Numbered from the stretch's first letter, positions 11,785 through 24,395 are shown. The stretch: DNA of 64,000 nucleotides from Solicoccozyma terricola (GCA_001600875.1 BCLD01000025.1:17645-81644), one strand, 5' to 3'. Notes: a model not told the origin generated them from the sequence alone. Made by a program: numbers and translations.

Positions 11785-13741
11785 ATGCCTGAGGCAATCA
11801 AGATGGGATCAATCGCCCAGGCCTATGACACCTGCATCTTGCCGGGATTCAATCCAGATCCTACCATAGTCCATCACCCGGACCTTGGCTACTTCCTCTG
11901 CACGTCAACATTCGAGTTCTGGCCAGGATTGCCCATATACCATAGTAAAGACCTAATCAACTGGAAGCTCATCGGCCATGCTCTCACGAGGAGGTCACAA
12001 GGTGTGGATATGAGGACGGTAGAGTCGAACGGAGGGTTGTATGCACCAACGCTCCGAATCTTCAAGGGCAGATTCGTAGTGACGTGCTGCTGTGTCTACC
12101 GTCGCGGTTCCAGCGGGGTAAGTCGTCGGGGCGGGGGATTGCATCTTGGGCCAGAAGTAGAGCTGAATCCCTGCGCTTGGATATGGCACTCAGGATGGCG
12201 TACCACCTCGTGGCTTCTATTTGTGGACGGACAACATCTTTGACGAGACGTCTTGGACGGACGCAATATATATCGACGAGCTGGGAATCGATCAAGATGT
12301 GAGTTCGCAGTCGTTCTGGTCATGCCTAGGTGATGGCGAGCGCCCGCTGTGGGACTCTAATCGCAGTCCTGCTCTACTTTTCTGCTTCCAGTTGTTCTTT
12401 GACGACGACGACCGATGCTATCTCTCCGTCGCACGTCGAATCACAGACCCAAACATTCCTGTCGTCAACTTCCATTGCGGTGTTTACACCTCGGAGATCG
12501 ATATCAAGACCGGGCGAAACATCACCCCTGCCATACTGGCTCGAGTGTCACCCACCGGCTGTGCCGAGGGATCACACATCTTCAAGCGAGGAGGATGGTA
12601 CTATATGTTGGTCGCCGAGGGGGGAACAGAGATCGACCATCAGGAATGGGTCATGCGTTCCCATAGCCCCATGGGTCCTTGGGAACTTCCGCCTCCCGGT
12701 GTCAATCCGATCTTACACAACGGCACTCATCCCGAAATCCAGCAGACAGGCCATGTGGATTTCGTGGAGAACGCCAACACCGGCCTCTGGTACGCCGTCT
12801 TCCTAGGCGTCAGACCTGTTGGAAGCGCGGCGACGATGAACGGACATGGCGGGATGCTGTCTATGGCGAGTCAACTCGGAAGGGAGACATTCATGGCTCC
12901 GGTAGACTGGCAGGCTGATGGTTGGCCCAGAGTGAATCTGGGACGGAAGGTGGGGTTGGTGGGCGAGGCTTTCGGGATAGGTAGAAAGGCGGTGCACCCA
13001 CCCGTTTGGGATTTCAAGGCAGAGAATGGAGGTCAGTCTGAAAGTCACGTCAGATCATAACGCATATGGAGCTGATAGCCAATTGTTATTTCACCCAGGC
13101 CTGGATAAACATTGGTACACCGTCCGATCACCCTTGAAGCCGTTCCACACGGTCGACCCCTCCAAGAGCACCATCACAGTCCATGGCGGAGCATACACGC
13201 TGGCCATGGACGAATGCGTCAGTATGCTCTTGAGAAAGCAAGAGGCTTTCGCGGTCGACTGGGAGGTCAAGCTGGACTTCAGCCCGACGACTCCCGGTGA
13301 GGAAGCTGGGATCGTAGCCTGGAACCGGAAAGAGGCGTATGTTGCGTTAGGGCTGCGTCGGGATGAGGCAAACCAAATGAATCTGTTATTTCACTCGCCA
13401 TCAATATCAGAGGTGAGCGTACTGAGCTCGCTTCGAGCACCTTGAGTCAGCGAATATTGATCGGTTCATGCTCTGCCACTCAGGACAAATACGTTCGCGT
13501 GCCGGTCGAAGCGTCGCAACTCCCGGTAACTTTGCGTGTGGAAGCAAGAACCAAAGTCTACAAGTTCTTGTACCGGCTCGAGGGAGGCGATTTCGAGGTC
13601 ATCGGTACTGTCAAGGCCAGCGCGATGATGCCGCTTTTTACAGGAGCATTCTTGGGTATTTACGCTCAAGGGGACGGTACAGGTGCACCGTGTCAGCGAC
13701 CAGCTGTCTTTGGCGAGTTGTCGATGGCAGAAATCGTGTGA
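11785..13741 (+). CDS. GH43 glycoside hydrolase, probable intracellular beta-xylosidase/alpha-L-arabinofuranosidase
   Basis: Exons are 11785-12117, 12194-12298, 12392-13031, 13099-13412 and 13484-13741, giving 549 aa with matching phases. The N-terminal half is a five-bladed GH43 domain: LPGFNPDPTIVHH carries the catalytic base Asp, followed by STFEFWPGLPIYHSKDLINW. LFFDDDDRCYLS lies where the pKa-modulating Asp is expected, and CAEGSHIFKRGGWYYML carries the acid Glu. EIQQTGHVDFVE carries the conserved His. The C-terminal about 200 residues resemble the beta-sandwich domain found in two-domain GH43 beta-xylosidases. No signal peptide is visible, so the enzyme should act on imported oligosaccharides. 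An in-frame ATG at 11803 is an alternative start. The gene is divergent from one sugar porter and convergent with a second. Confidence 0.93.
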
Positions 13742-13785
13742 TTCGTCTTGGGGCGTCGCATTTGGTTGTAACATCGGTTATGATA

Positions 13786-14043
13786 CTAAAAGGCGTGCGG
13801 TGCGCCTCGCTGCGCTACGTTCGCTACATGTTCGACGCAACGTAGCTCCGTGAAGTACGCATGCATGTCCGGTCCATGCATATATTCTCCACCGAACAGC
13901 TCCGTCAAGTCGTGGGAAGGAATGTCGGCCATAGATAGCGGTTGTTGGTTCCACTGTCCCTGCTGAAGACCACCAGACCTTGACTCGGGCTGTACCGGAT
14001 GGATTGCTGCCAACTCCGATCGGCCGTCATGGGCTGAACGCAT
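13786..14043 (-). pseudogene. possible relic or 3' fragment of a regulator-like gene
   Basis: An 85-codon frame starting at ATG 14043 encodes a hydrophilic Gln/Pro-rich peptide ending with DLTELFGGEYMHGPDMHAYF and a short tail. It resembles the low-complexity C-terminal ends of fungal Zn2Cys6 regulators. A possible splice acceptor (GCGTTCAG) sits at its start, so it could be a last exon whose upstream part is lost. No zinc cluster or middle homology region was found upstream on this strand. Low confidence. Confidence 0.25.
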
Positions 14044-14838
14044 GATGTGGTTCGACGTTCGATGCTGCGGTCTTGTGGTAAAGGAACGTTTCCATCACGG
14101 TCAGTGGAATCTCTATACTTCGAAGTTTAGGAGTCAGGCAGCGGTGCGCTCACCGTAAGGATACGACAACTAGCGACAGGTCACGACTGGTAGTTAGTCA
14201 CCCACCCACCCAAACCTAACGGAACGCAACCATCTTGGCAGTCCGCTGTCGCCAGAAAGACAGCTTCGTCGCCAGAACAACGACATCGTCTTTCTGACAA
14301 CAGTCGCAGCAGCAATATCCCGCCTTACTCTCTTCTTTTGCCAAAAGAGGTGTGATTTTGGAGATAGAACACCCAATTCATCTGTCAATTCTGAGGGACA
14401 CTAGTTGATCCTGTGCCTATCAAGTGCAATGTCCTCCCATTTGTAGTGATCCTGTCGGTGAATAACGCTCAGCTGGATGACTTGATTGCCATCCATCCAT
14501 GTATCCTAAGTGTACTGTTACCCAAGTGAAGACCTTACACGCTCCGTGATATGGACCTGTAGTTAAATGCTGCGCTGGTAGTCGACCACGATTATATGCT
14601 ATGGTTGAGAGGGGAGAATGGGGCGAAGCCTCGGTCATACGCACGACGTTCTCATTTTGCAATTGACATTCACGCTCTATCACATCCCCCAACCCCCTCG
14701 CCCAAATGATGGTACTAACAATGGTGATTTGAACATAAACATCATTGGTAACATTAGCGCGAACACTTTTCGACGAGGAATTCCGGCACATAGCACCCTT
14801 GTATCTTCTTTCTTTCTATTCCGCGGCCGTCTCCTTGC
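14044..14838. other. intergenic, nothing recognised
   Basis: No recognisable gene. It contains the 3' flank of the second sugar-porter gene. Confidence 0.4.
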
Positions 14839-17411
14839 TTATCCGTTCAAAGCCGGAGTCACTGAGACCAAAATTTCGTTATGGGAGGTATCAAACTTCC
14901 TCCCATCCATCTTATGAGTACTGATAGGCTCTTCAGAAGGCTTGTCCTCGTCATGGATGTGCTCTGGAGCATCTTGTTGAACGCCTTCCCCAGGCCCATC
15001 GAAAAGAGCTGCGATTTCCTCAAGGGTGAGGGGACCGTCTTTGCCTTTGGTTTCGATCATATACTTCCAAAGGAAGGCTGTAAGAAAATGAAAGGGTCAG
15101 TGGCTAGTTCTCCAATGCTAATATGATAAACTGACCCAATTCGAAAGCAAGGAAGACACAATAAACAATGTAGTACTATTTGACCAAAGGTTTACCAGCT
15201 GAAACACCAGAAGCAATTTAACCCCGACTCACCTTCCAAGCAATAGCTTTCAGGGCAATGGGGTTGACATATTGGTTCTGTATTGTATTTTTCTAGTGAG
15301 AAAGCAATCATCTAAAGAGACTGAATGGCTTCCGGACTCACAAAGATAAGCGAGACGTCGATCATAAAGGAGAATACAACAAAACCCTTGGCTCGGATCT
15401 TGTATGGCAAGATTTCGACTGTGTAACTGACGAGCAAACCATTTAAAGCAGCATTGTACGAGAGGTAGAACTGTGAAAGGACGCAAGTGAGCTCATTGAA
15501 ATCAGTCAGAGTATAAACCCGCGGAATTCACCAAGAATATGAAAGCCTTCAAAAGGAGGTACGAGTTGATATGGGTTAGATCAGTTGAGCTTGACGGCCT
15601 GAGACGATTCTTCAAGACTCACGATCACCGCATGTCCAGCGGCCGTATTAGGGTGTAGGGGGTTCCCATTAGCGTCCACGTCGATCGCGGAGTTGGCATA
15701 CAAGGCTGAGCAGACAGTTTGAACTGGCAAAAAACGAACAGTCCGCATCAAAACGGTATTCAATGCTGACAAACTCAAGACTCTCGCTTACGAGTGAAGA
15801 ACACAAGCATTCCAGCAACACCACCCAGAGCAAGAGGTCGCCTACCAACTTTGTCGATACAGAGAGCCGCGATGATCGAGGTGATCCAATTGAAGATTTG
15901 CAAGATACCGTTGATCAAGGTTTGATCAAAAGAGGAAGTGATACCAATTGCATTGAGGACCTTGGACAAGTAGTAGCTTACGAGACCGTTTCCAGACCAT
16001 TGACTGAAGAATGCCAAGGCCACGATAATTCTCATTCTCTGTGAGTGAACATATGAGGCAAATCAGTCAATCAATTCAGCTTCTGCTGGATTTAGGACCT
16101 ACCTTTCTATTGCCTGGAGTAGTGAAGAGGGCTTTCCAAGTAGTTCCAGCCTTGGCTTCTCGCTCGAGTTCAAGAGCTGCCTAGAAGATGTAAATGATTT
16201 AATACACATATGCTCTTCCACAATATGAAGAACTCACCCTTATCTCCTCATACTCAAATTGAATCAATGGATCCTCGGTGTTTCCTCCACAGTGGTACTT
16301 GGTCAAAATGGCGATAGCTTGTTCGTCTCGTCCTTTGTCAATTAGCCATCTCGGGGATTCACTGTGGATCACGCTGGTCAATACCTTCTTTTGCTTCACT
16401 CAACAATCTGAAACACTTACGGGATGAAATAAATCAAGCTTGTGCAACGCCGCAAACGTCAGTTTAGTATTTTAACGCTCGTGCTCCCACCCCAACGATG
16501 GCTCACCTGAACTGGATTATAGAAGGCAAGCCTTGTAGAATACTTGGAATCCTCCAAGACCAGTTGTTAGCAATGGAGAAGGTGCCGAATGTGGCCCAAG
16601 CAGCGATGATGGACCCCAGGTACCAAGTGGTATTGTAGAGAGAAGTCATGGGCTGTTGAAATATTTGCCTTTAAGCACAGCTTCTCTGGTCTGAATGATG
16701 AACAACACTTACAGCTCGATGGGTTGGGAAAGCAAGTTCAGTGATCCTGATGCATGATTACAGGTGAATATGCATACCATGTATCCACGGACGGCCAAGT
16801 TCACTCACAAGAGAGGAGCAGCGGTAGCAGCGAAAGTAAGACCGAAGCCGATCAGGGCTCGGGCACCGATCTGGCGCTGTCATCAGCATTCACTTCGAAT
16901 TTACCTCCCTGATTTGCCACTCACAAACATGCCGATACCCTGAGCCGCTGTCTGAATGGCCACCGCAACAAGCATGATAGAACATCCAAAAAAGATACCG
17001 AATCGCCTTCCGTACCTATCACAGATACCGCCTGCAAACGGTAGAGCACAGAAGGCACCGATGGATTGGATGGCGTTGAACAGGCCGAGTAAACCGCCGG
17101 TGGGGGTGTGAAAATAATTTTCCCATAGAGTCAGGGACTACGAGTGACGATTGATCGATGAGTTTACTGCATTCCATCGCTGAAGGGAATCGTACACACC
17201 TGGAGACCGTTCATCATCGACCCATCATACCCGTTCGTCATACTGGTAATCAAGATGAGGAGCTGCAAGAGGCGACTTGTCAGAAATCGTTACAAGGACT
17301 TCGTTGCACGACAAGGCTCACCAAGATCAGGTTTAACTTGGCAAGATGACCTCGATACCATCTCGTGTCCCTTCCTACCATGTAGCTTTGCAAAATGTCG
17401 TCGGAGGCCAT
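14839..17411 (-). CDS. MFS sugar porter (lactose-permease/hexose type)
   Basis: The 16-exon model on the minus strand is 17322-17411, 17200-17262, 16925-17137, 16810-16871, 16713-16746, 16507-16652, 16421-16438, 16238-16361, 16103-16180, 15792-16038, 15623-15723, 15532-15546, 15342-15470, 15233-15277, 15136-15175 and 14839-15077. It totals 1644 nt and 547 aa in frame. Two exons are 18 and 15 nt long. Signatures are NGYDGSMMNGLQ in helix 1, DRYGRRFGIFFG after helix 2, FIPESPRWLIDKGR in the central loop, DKVGRRPLALGG and YMIETKGKDGPLTLEEI. These place it in the sugar-porter family near the fungal lactose/hexose permease group. The acidic C-terminal tail is cytoplasmic. It probably belongs to the same sugar-utilisation set as the GH43 gene upstream of its 3' end. 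Confidence 0.92.
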
Positions 17412-18774
17412 GTTGGTACTCGAGATTGAAGCCTGTGGTAATTCCAGTTGGGGAAGATGCTGAAAGACCGTCAATTTATATGCCCAGGTCAGTCGAGCTT
17501 CTCTAGGAACCGGTCATCCCCGGCCAGTGTACTCTTCCATGTGGGACGAACAGCTTGCTTCGGCATCGTATCATCTTGCCTCTTGGAGGATTCATGCTGC
17601 TGTTGGTGTGGAGGCCCTGGAGGCCCTTTGCTCATGTGATGTGGAGGCCCGGCTCAGGGTATGGTTTGCGGGGTATGCGCCGCCATACCCTTGTAACTAC
17701 GGTATGCCAGGCATTTCTTCGTTTGCTATTCTGGGTGCTTACCAGAATTCGGCGAAATATCATGTTGTATTAATGGCAACGCCGGACTCTGGTTTGGCCG
17801 GAGATACCTACAGACTCGGTCGCAAAAGCTTCCCGCTCGACTGGATGGGCAGTTACATCCAAGTTGAGCGGCCTCTTGATGCCTAGCTGAGCAAGTGCAC
17901 GGTGGAAAAGGGTTTGCGGGCAGTTGCTGTCACGATGTCCCTCCAAGCTACATCTACCCCTTGACTCCCACTTCCCGGAGCTTCTATATCTATTTGCACT
18001 CTCGAGGGAGCCAGAATCTCCAAGCCTGGTAGATGGTGGTCCCTCCATTGGGGCTGTCTTGCCAGCATCAATACCTGGCGGCGAGTATTTCCGGGAGACG
18101 AGCCTTCCTGGCCTGCCCAGCAGTTTCCCCCCTCTCCTATCCTATACTGGATTGCATCCCTAAAGGCTGGGGGTACCTCTCTCTTTCCACGGAAAGAGAC
18201 AAACTTTTGAGAGCCCGAGATGAGAGATATGCTGATGATTGTCGTTCTTTGAGATTCGATCAGGATGATGAATTTGGAGGCGGCGTTGTAGATTATGGAG
18301 GGAGAGCCGAGGGTTGGAGAGAGGAGGGGGGTCGGGGGAAGGGAGTACAAAGAGCAAACGAGAAGGAGAGGAGTCAGTGACCATGTCGCTTCTACCATTC
18401 CTCACCTACATCTCCAACCGGAGACTCAGAGCACGAGGTTGGGATGTCGAGGCTTAATTGAGGTAGAGGAAGTGAAAGATAACCGAAATGTGGATGGCGA
18501 CGGATGCGAGCCTGCCGGGGTCAAACATTGTGGGTTGATGTGATATTACGGCTTCGCTCCGGTCGTCGAGATGCGGCCAAGCGAAGTGATTATGTCCATC
18601 TCAAGGATACGCAAATAGCTCATGCACTGCTTGGGAGGACGAGAACTGCGCCTCCAAGGGTGGGTTTTGGGAAGAGCTGTAGATTTTTGATTTTGTACCA
18701 ATATAGCATCACTCTCGCCCTGCTACAAAGCCACTTTCTCAGACACCAATCGCACCCCAAGGCATCATCCCCAT
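17412..18774. other. intergenic, nothing recognised
   Basis: Holds the promoter of the second sugar porter and the 3' flank of the next gene. Frames at 17527-17886 and 17883-18398 have no recognisable domains. Confidence 0.4.
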
Positions 18775-19946
18775 CTAGGCAGCAACCATCTCCTTAAGCC
18801 CGTCCAAAGAAAACGCCCCGCCGGAGTCAGCGGTGGTGACCCTATCGACAAAGGATTTGCATCGAAGAACGGATTGTTCGGTAGAGAGGGGAGCCTAGAC
18901 AAAAAAAAAAACGAAAAAAGTCCACGAATAAAGTCAGTTTGCCATCCATCCATCGGAAACACGCTTTAAAGATTCACTTGTTCCCTTCCAACCTTGTGCA
19001 ATTCGGTACCGACGAATCCAGGGTTGAGGTCGATAAACGTGATGTTGGGGAACCTGAGATGAAGAAGGAAATCTATCAGCCCTACCCATATCTCTCTTCC
19101 CCCACAGCGGTTCCACTTACTCATGAGCATACTTCAAAGTCGCAAAGCTCAGCGCCAACTTTGCTGCCGAATAACTGACGTACGCATACGCTTGAGTGGC
19201 TTTATGGAAGTCCATGGACCCGAGGAATGAACCGATGTTAACGACTCGTTTCTCGGTACCCTTTTCAAGCTGGGGGATCAAGGCCTTGGTGAAGAAGATG
19301 GGGCCGATGGTGTTGAGTTGGAACTGTCGGGTGGGGAGCAAGAGGAAATCAGTCAAGAGATAAATCGGGAAAGGAGCAGAGGAGGAAGGGACGCGAACAG
19401 TCCTGGTCCATTCATCCGGAGTGGAAGCAGTGATTTGCTTATCAGGAGCGGCACCAGCACCGAACCAGCCTCCGGCGTTGCTGAAGAGCACCGTCCAAGT
19501 GAGCTTTAATGGAGCACGGAGGGAAGCGTTGAACTCACTTGATCAATAGATCTACTCGACCACCGGTGTACTTGGCGATCTCTTGAGCGACAGCCTGGTG
19601 ATCTCAAGTCGATGTAGTCAGCTACAATAGTAGCGCATAGAACAAAGGGGAGCAAGGTCGGTCAACTCACATCAAACGTCTCAGGCTGCTCCATATCCCC
19701 CTTGACAATGATAATCTTATCCCCCGCGAGTTTCTTGAGCTCGGTTGCCGATTCGGGACTTCGAACGACCGCGACTATCAAGGTATGTTCCTTGGCATAT
19801 TGTTTTACCCATTCGATCTGTGGATCAACAAGTTCGAGGTGAGATTCGGAGCCTATAAGCGGTGTGATAAGATGGTTCGAGCTCACTCCGATACCTCGAG
19901 CAGCTCCAGTGATCACGATCACTCGCGTGGTAGAGGAAGCAGACAT
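18775..19946 (-). CDS. short-chain dehydrogenase/reductase
   Basis: Seven exons on the minus strand: 19887-19946, 19671-19817, 19539-19594, 19399-19480, 19121-19323, 18993-19053 and 18775-18894, totalling 242 aa. The Rossmann motif ITGAARGIG is at residues 12-20, NNAGGW follows, the catalytic Ser is in VNIGSFLGSM, and the catalytic Tyr/Lys pair is in YVSYSAAKLALS. LNPGFVGTEL follows, as in classical SDRs. It is probably a cytosolic NAD(P)-dependent oxidoreductase of the C-factor/sniffer-like type. The substrate is unknown. The donor of exon 4 (GTTCGC) is weak and the exact end of that exon is the least certain point. Confidence 0.88.
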
Positions 19947-19990
19947 TATCGGTGGGAAGGGGTGTTAATTGGAAGAGGGGGGTATTGAAG

Positions 19991-20055
19991 TTGGAAGTGG
20001 GGTTGAAAGTGGTGTTGGAAGTGGTGTTGGAAGTGGTGTTGGAAGTGGTGTTGGA
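19991..20055 (+). repeat. 12-bp minisatellite upstream of the SDR gene
   Basis: Four to five near-perfect copies of GGAAGTGGTGTT lie 45-110 bp upstream of the SDR start codon. Confidence 0.85.
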
Positions 20056-22028
20056 TTGGATGTTTCAAGACGAGTTGAAGACAGGGATTCCATTCCGACC
20101 GACCCTCACATTGTGCCAGCCAATATAGGGACAGGGAATCCAATCCGGGTTCCGAGGTAGATTTGGGGGGGTTGCTAAGCAGCAACGCGCGTTCCATTGA
20201 TAGCTTACTAGCGGCTTACCAATACAAAAAATGCCAGCGAATCTTGCGATTAATGAAAGATTGATTTCCGCCGTACTGCGTCCGCATTGGTAACCAGATC
20301 AAAGGGCCGGTGACAATGGCCTGGGCGCACGGGTTACCTCACATGTTCACTCTCGGGCTTTCTTCTTGCGGGCGGTCTCAGTAGTATATATTTCATGGCC
20401 TGGTGGCAAAAGAGGACTGTTACGAATAAAAGTGGTGGCAAAACTGGGGAATGATATTCGGTCAAGTCTTCTACTCCATCTCTAGCTCGATAACCTAGGT
20501 ATTATGTAGTCCCAGACATGTTGCCCTCTGCCACACTTACATCCTACCTTATACTGATGCATCCCAGACTGATCCAGACTTGCTGACAGTGTTACGGACA
20601 CTCATCCGTACTTGTTTCTGACAGTGTTTTCACTCATCTGTACCTTTTGACAGTCTTATGGACAGGTGTCCATAAAAGCCCTATCTTAACAAGGACGTCT
20701 CACCAACCTTTTCTGTCAACCATATGAGAATCATCTGTCTCTCCTACATAAGTAAGTTAAGAGTTCTGTAACCTGGGAGATTTCTCATCTACCACGTGCT
20801 GGTAGTTTGCCAGTGGAAATTTCGGTGAGATCCATGGACCGGTTCGTTTGCTGGGTCCATGCTAGTGGGTGGTGTTAATGACTCTTCTGATGATAGACGT
20901 ACGTTCCCTTGTTCTGGGAACCTGGGACAGTGCCGGCTGAACACATGTTGCGTAGAACGACATCCACTGCAATGCCGAACAGATTCATCGGGTGCAATCC
21001 TCTCCGGGAGTGTGAGATTTCCTTGCAGTGGATGATTTCCGGATGACGGGCGATATACAATCCATCGCTGATGATGGTGGGCAAGTGCATGAACACGTGA
21101 AACTAAGACTAGGGATCGATGCTGATCTGGAGTATAGCAGCTAGCGGTTCCGATTATCAATATCATCGGCTTCCGCACTCAGCCAACCAAACTCGGGTGA
21201 ATGTCACGATTTGGTGGCGCATTTGATGGGTCGAGTTAGATGTTCTCGCATTTAGAACGCAAGCCTTCGCCGCGTATTGACGCAGCTTCCCCATTCTCCC
21301 GCCTTCGAATGACTTCTATGTCAACTGCATCCACCAGCATCCGAAAGTCAGGAACAGCGAGTCTCTTCTCTATCGTGCCGGGCGGAATCAATATGGCGTC
21401 CTCGGCAGAATATTTCCTATTTTGCTGCTGGTTGGTGAAGGGTAAAACAGGAAGCAGCAACGAGCTGCATTATGCCCGGGGCCCGTGACGCCTCCAGAAG
21501 CGGGAGGGTCATGCGAATGGCTTCACGAGCAAAGAGCAAGATTCGTCACTATAAGGGGCGTCAAGGGGCGCCGCGGCCCTGTGGGTAACTTGTTGCAACG
21601 TCCAAAAAAGCCTTCAACACTGGACGGCTATTTGCACAGTAAACCTGGGGCCTCCCAACTTTTCACATTCATGAGCAAATCGTCACGATAACAAGCGCCC
21701 AAATGGGGCCCAGCAATGGCAGCGCCTGTGACGTACACCAGATATAGAAAAAAGATGGAAACTTTCTCTCCACGATTCGGTTCTGGCTGAAGCAAAACGC
21801 CTGTGGACGGGAAGTCAAATCAAACGAGATTCTCCCCCCGGTTCCTTGGCGTTCCTTTGGAAGCATCGAACAAGCCAGAGTAACAGGTTGTCCTGCAGCC
21901 GGGCAGTCTATAAAGGCCTTGCGAATACCTTCGGACTCCACCTCATCCCTCGCCCAGAAAGTCACTTGCTCAATTTGTCAAATCACTTCAAATCCGCCGA
22001 TTTACGGAAAACAATATCGTAGACCAAT
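20056..22028. other. long intergenic region between divergent SDR and lipoxygenase genes
   Basis: No gene was recognised. Short imperfect repeats around GACAGTGTT/GGACACTCATCC occur at about 20585-20680. A TATA-like CTATAAAG at about 21907 lies 120 bp upstream of the lipoxygenase start. An open frame at 20789-21178 (-) shows no recognisable domain. Confidence 0.4.
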
Positions 22029-24154
22029 ATGAACCAACTACGTAGGAACAACCCTTTCAACCTTCGCTCGTGGGATCATGGTGTGGTAGGCCAAGAGCTT
22101 CTCAAGCGGAACATCCTTCCGAGGAAACTATCTGACGATGAGGTCAAAGCGGCCCAAGGTCTTATCGTCCCTGCCTCAGCTCCAGATACACAGCTGAAAT
22201 CGGGAACCTTCTCGGGAACGGCAAAGGCAATGACCGACGTGTATCGCCGTATCGAGACTCGGTGAGCTCCGTGAAGTGGCTCAGACAGGCGTCCTCAAAC
22301 TTCATACTGAGCTGTTGCCCCACTCTTCATAGCTTCACGTCCTTCTTCGACGTGTTGGGAATCGACCCATCCATTCCTTTGACGAAAGATCTGGCAGAGA
22401 AACGAAAGCTCTACGAATGGTCTCCACAGACGGGCTCTAATGCCGATAAATATCCACCTCATCTCAGCTTGATTCCGGCCGGACCAGACAACCTCTCGCC
22501 TTTCCAGATCTTTGACACGATGCGTCTGTTGGATACCGGATTCATTCTGGCGTCCATCATCCCGGAATCGTTCAAGGACTTTGTAGAATGTGATCCCGAT
22601 AAAGGAGCTACCATGGCCGCGTTGGACCTCCAGAATCGAAGGTTACGAGCTGCTAAGAAGAACATCTTTGAAGACCCAAACATTGGCGATTGCGTCGTCA
22701 CACCTTGGTACACGGACGAATCTTTTGGTCAGCAGCAGCTGACGGGCGTGAATCCGGCCACGATAGAAATCGCCTCCGACAGGTGGATCTCAGAGTTTCA
22801 AAAAGAGGCTTCAAAACAGGGCAAAGTGGACATGCAACGCTTAATTGCCGACCCAGCGACTCGCAAGTCGTTGTACGTTCAGGATTGCAGTTACTTTCGA
22901 GCCGCAGTGGGTGTCCCTCCGACATCGAATCTCTCAGCCGTGCCCAAAGACAGCTCTAGGCCCCGGTATGCCTGCGCTTCAGTCACGCTGTTCCATTTGA
23001 GGCCTGAAGGGAAACTGCATCCTTTGGCCATCGTCATCGACTACAAGCAGGACATGGATCACTCGGTCGTCATCTTCAACAAACGAATGGACCCCAGTGA
23101 TAAGCTGAATCAAGATACCGATTGGCCTTGGCGCTATGCTAAATCGTGTGCATCCAGTGCCGATTGGATTAGACACGAGCTCAAGGTGCATCTGGTGGAT
23201 TGTCACTTTGTCGAGGAAGCAACGATCGTTGCGGCACATCGGTCTTTCACCACCGATCACCTTGTTTTTCGGTGCTTGTCGCCGCATTGGGTGAAAACCC
23301 TTCCTCTCAACGCTGCGGCTCGTACGACACTCGTCCCTCACGTCATCCTTCCACTGATCGGTCTCGACGAGGATTCTACATATACCTTTATCAGGGACGC
23401 TTATAAACGATTCGACTGGGTAGACCATTATGTTCCCAACCACCTGGAGAAACGAGGATTCCCGCTCGCGGAACTTCACGACTCTGACAAGTTCCACAAT
23501 TACGCTTACGGCCAGGAGATTCTACTTATGTGGAACATCATCCGAAAGTTTGTCAAGGCGTTCCTTGCAGACAGCGGAAAAGGATTTGCTAGCGACGAAG
23601 CGGTCGCAAATGATGAGGAGATTGGCGTTTGGTGCCAAGAAATGCAGAGCGACGAAGGAGGACAGATGAAATCGTGGCCCACCATCAAGACGGTGGATCA
23701 ACTAGTCGATTGCGTCACCATGTGCATACACATCGCTTCGCCTCAACATACAGCGGTAAACTACTTGCAAGAGTATTACGATGCGTATGTGGTCAACAAA
23801 CCGCCGGCAATTTGTTCACCTCTTCCCACGACCCTGGACGAACTTACCAATTTCACCGAAAATCAACTCATGAAGGCGCTTCCGATCAATCGACCAAATG
23901 AATGGCTCTTGGCGTCTCACCTGGTGCACCTTCTCAGTTACCGGGTCGCTGAGGATCAGAACCTCATCAACTACGGCCTATCGTTACACCTTGCGGAGGA
24001 TGATCCGGCCTTGCAGAATGCCGCCAAGGGCTTCGTGGACGATCTGTTGGACTTTGAGTTGGTATTGCAACGTATCAATGGCAAATTGGACGACAAGGAG
24101 ATTCCCTACAATGTCTTGGACCCGAATGCCAACGCTGTCTCCATTCTTATCTGA
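22029..24154 (+). CDS. lipoxygenase
   Basis: Two exons, 22029-22261 and 22333-24154, giving 684 aa. The catalytic metal site is readable: HLVDCH supplies the first two His of the HxxxxH motif. SPQHTAVNYLQEYY corresponds to the block with the third His and the Asn-type ligand, and the protein ends in SILI with the terminal Ile that serves as a carboxylate ligand. HPLAIVID and LNAAARTTLVPHV match other conserved blocks. The enzyme adds dioxygen to polyunsaturated fatty acids to form hydroperoxides. No signal peptide is seen, unlike many secreted fungal manganese lipoxygenases, so it is probably intracellular. Length is slightly above typical secreted forms. Metal (Fe or Mn) and regiospecificity are not determined. 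It is convergent with a very small gene ending at 24396. Confidence 0.93.
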
Positions 24155-24395
24155 AATTTGGTCGAGGGCGTCTTTAGTTATTATTACTTGTGATTTGTAA
24201 TACCAGCCGCCGTTGCTATAGCCCCAGCTCTTGCCTTTCGGCAGCATACCATTGATAGTGGGCTTTGAAGCCTCAATCTTCGAACCAAAAATCTTTGGAT
24301 CACCCCCTGAAGCCTTTCTTCGTGGTAAGGGCGTTGACGTCTTGCCTTTCCTTTTCATCGGGCGTAGTGATTTCGCTTTGCTTGTCTGCCCGACG

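Noticed and set aside
12096..12806. Overlapping open frames on both strands within the GH43 gene
   Set aside because: They are shadows of the GC-rich GH43 coding exons and have no features of their own.
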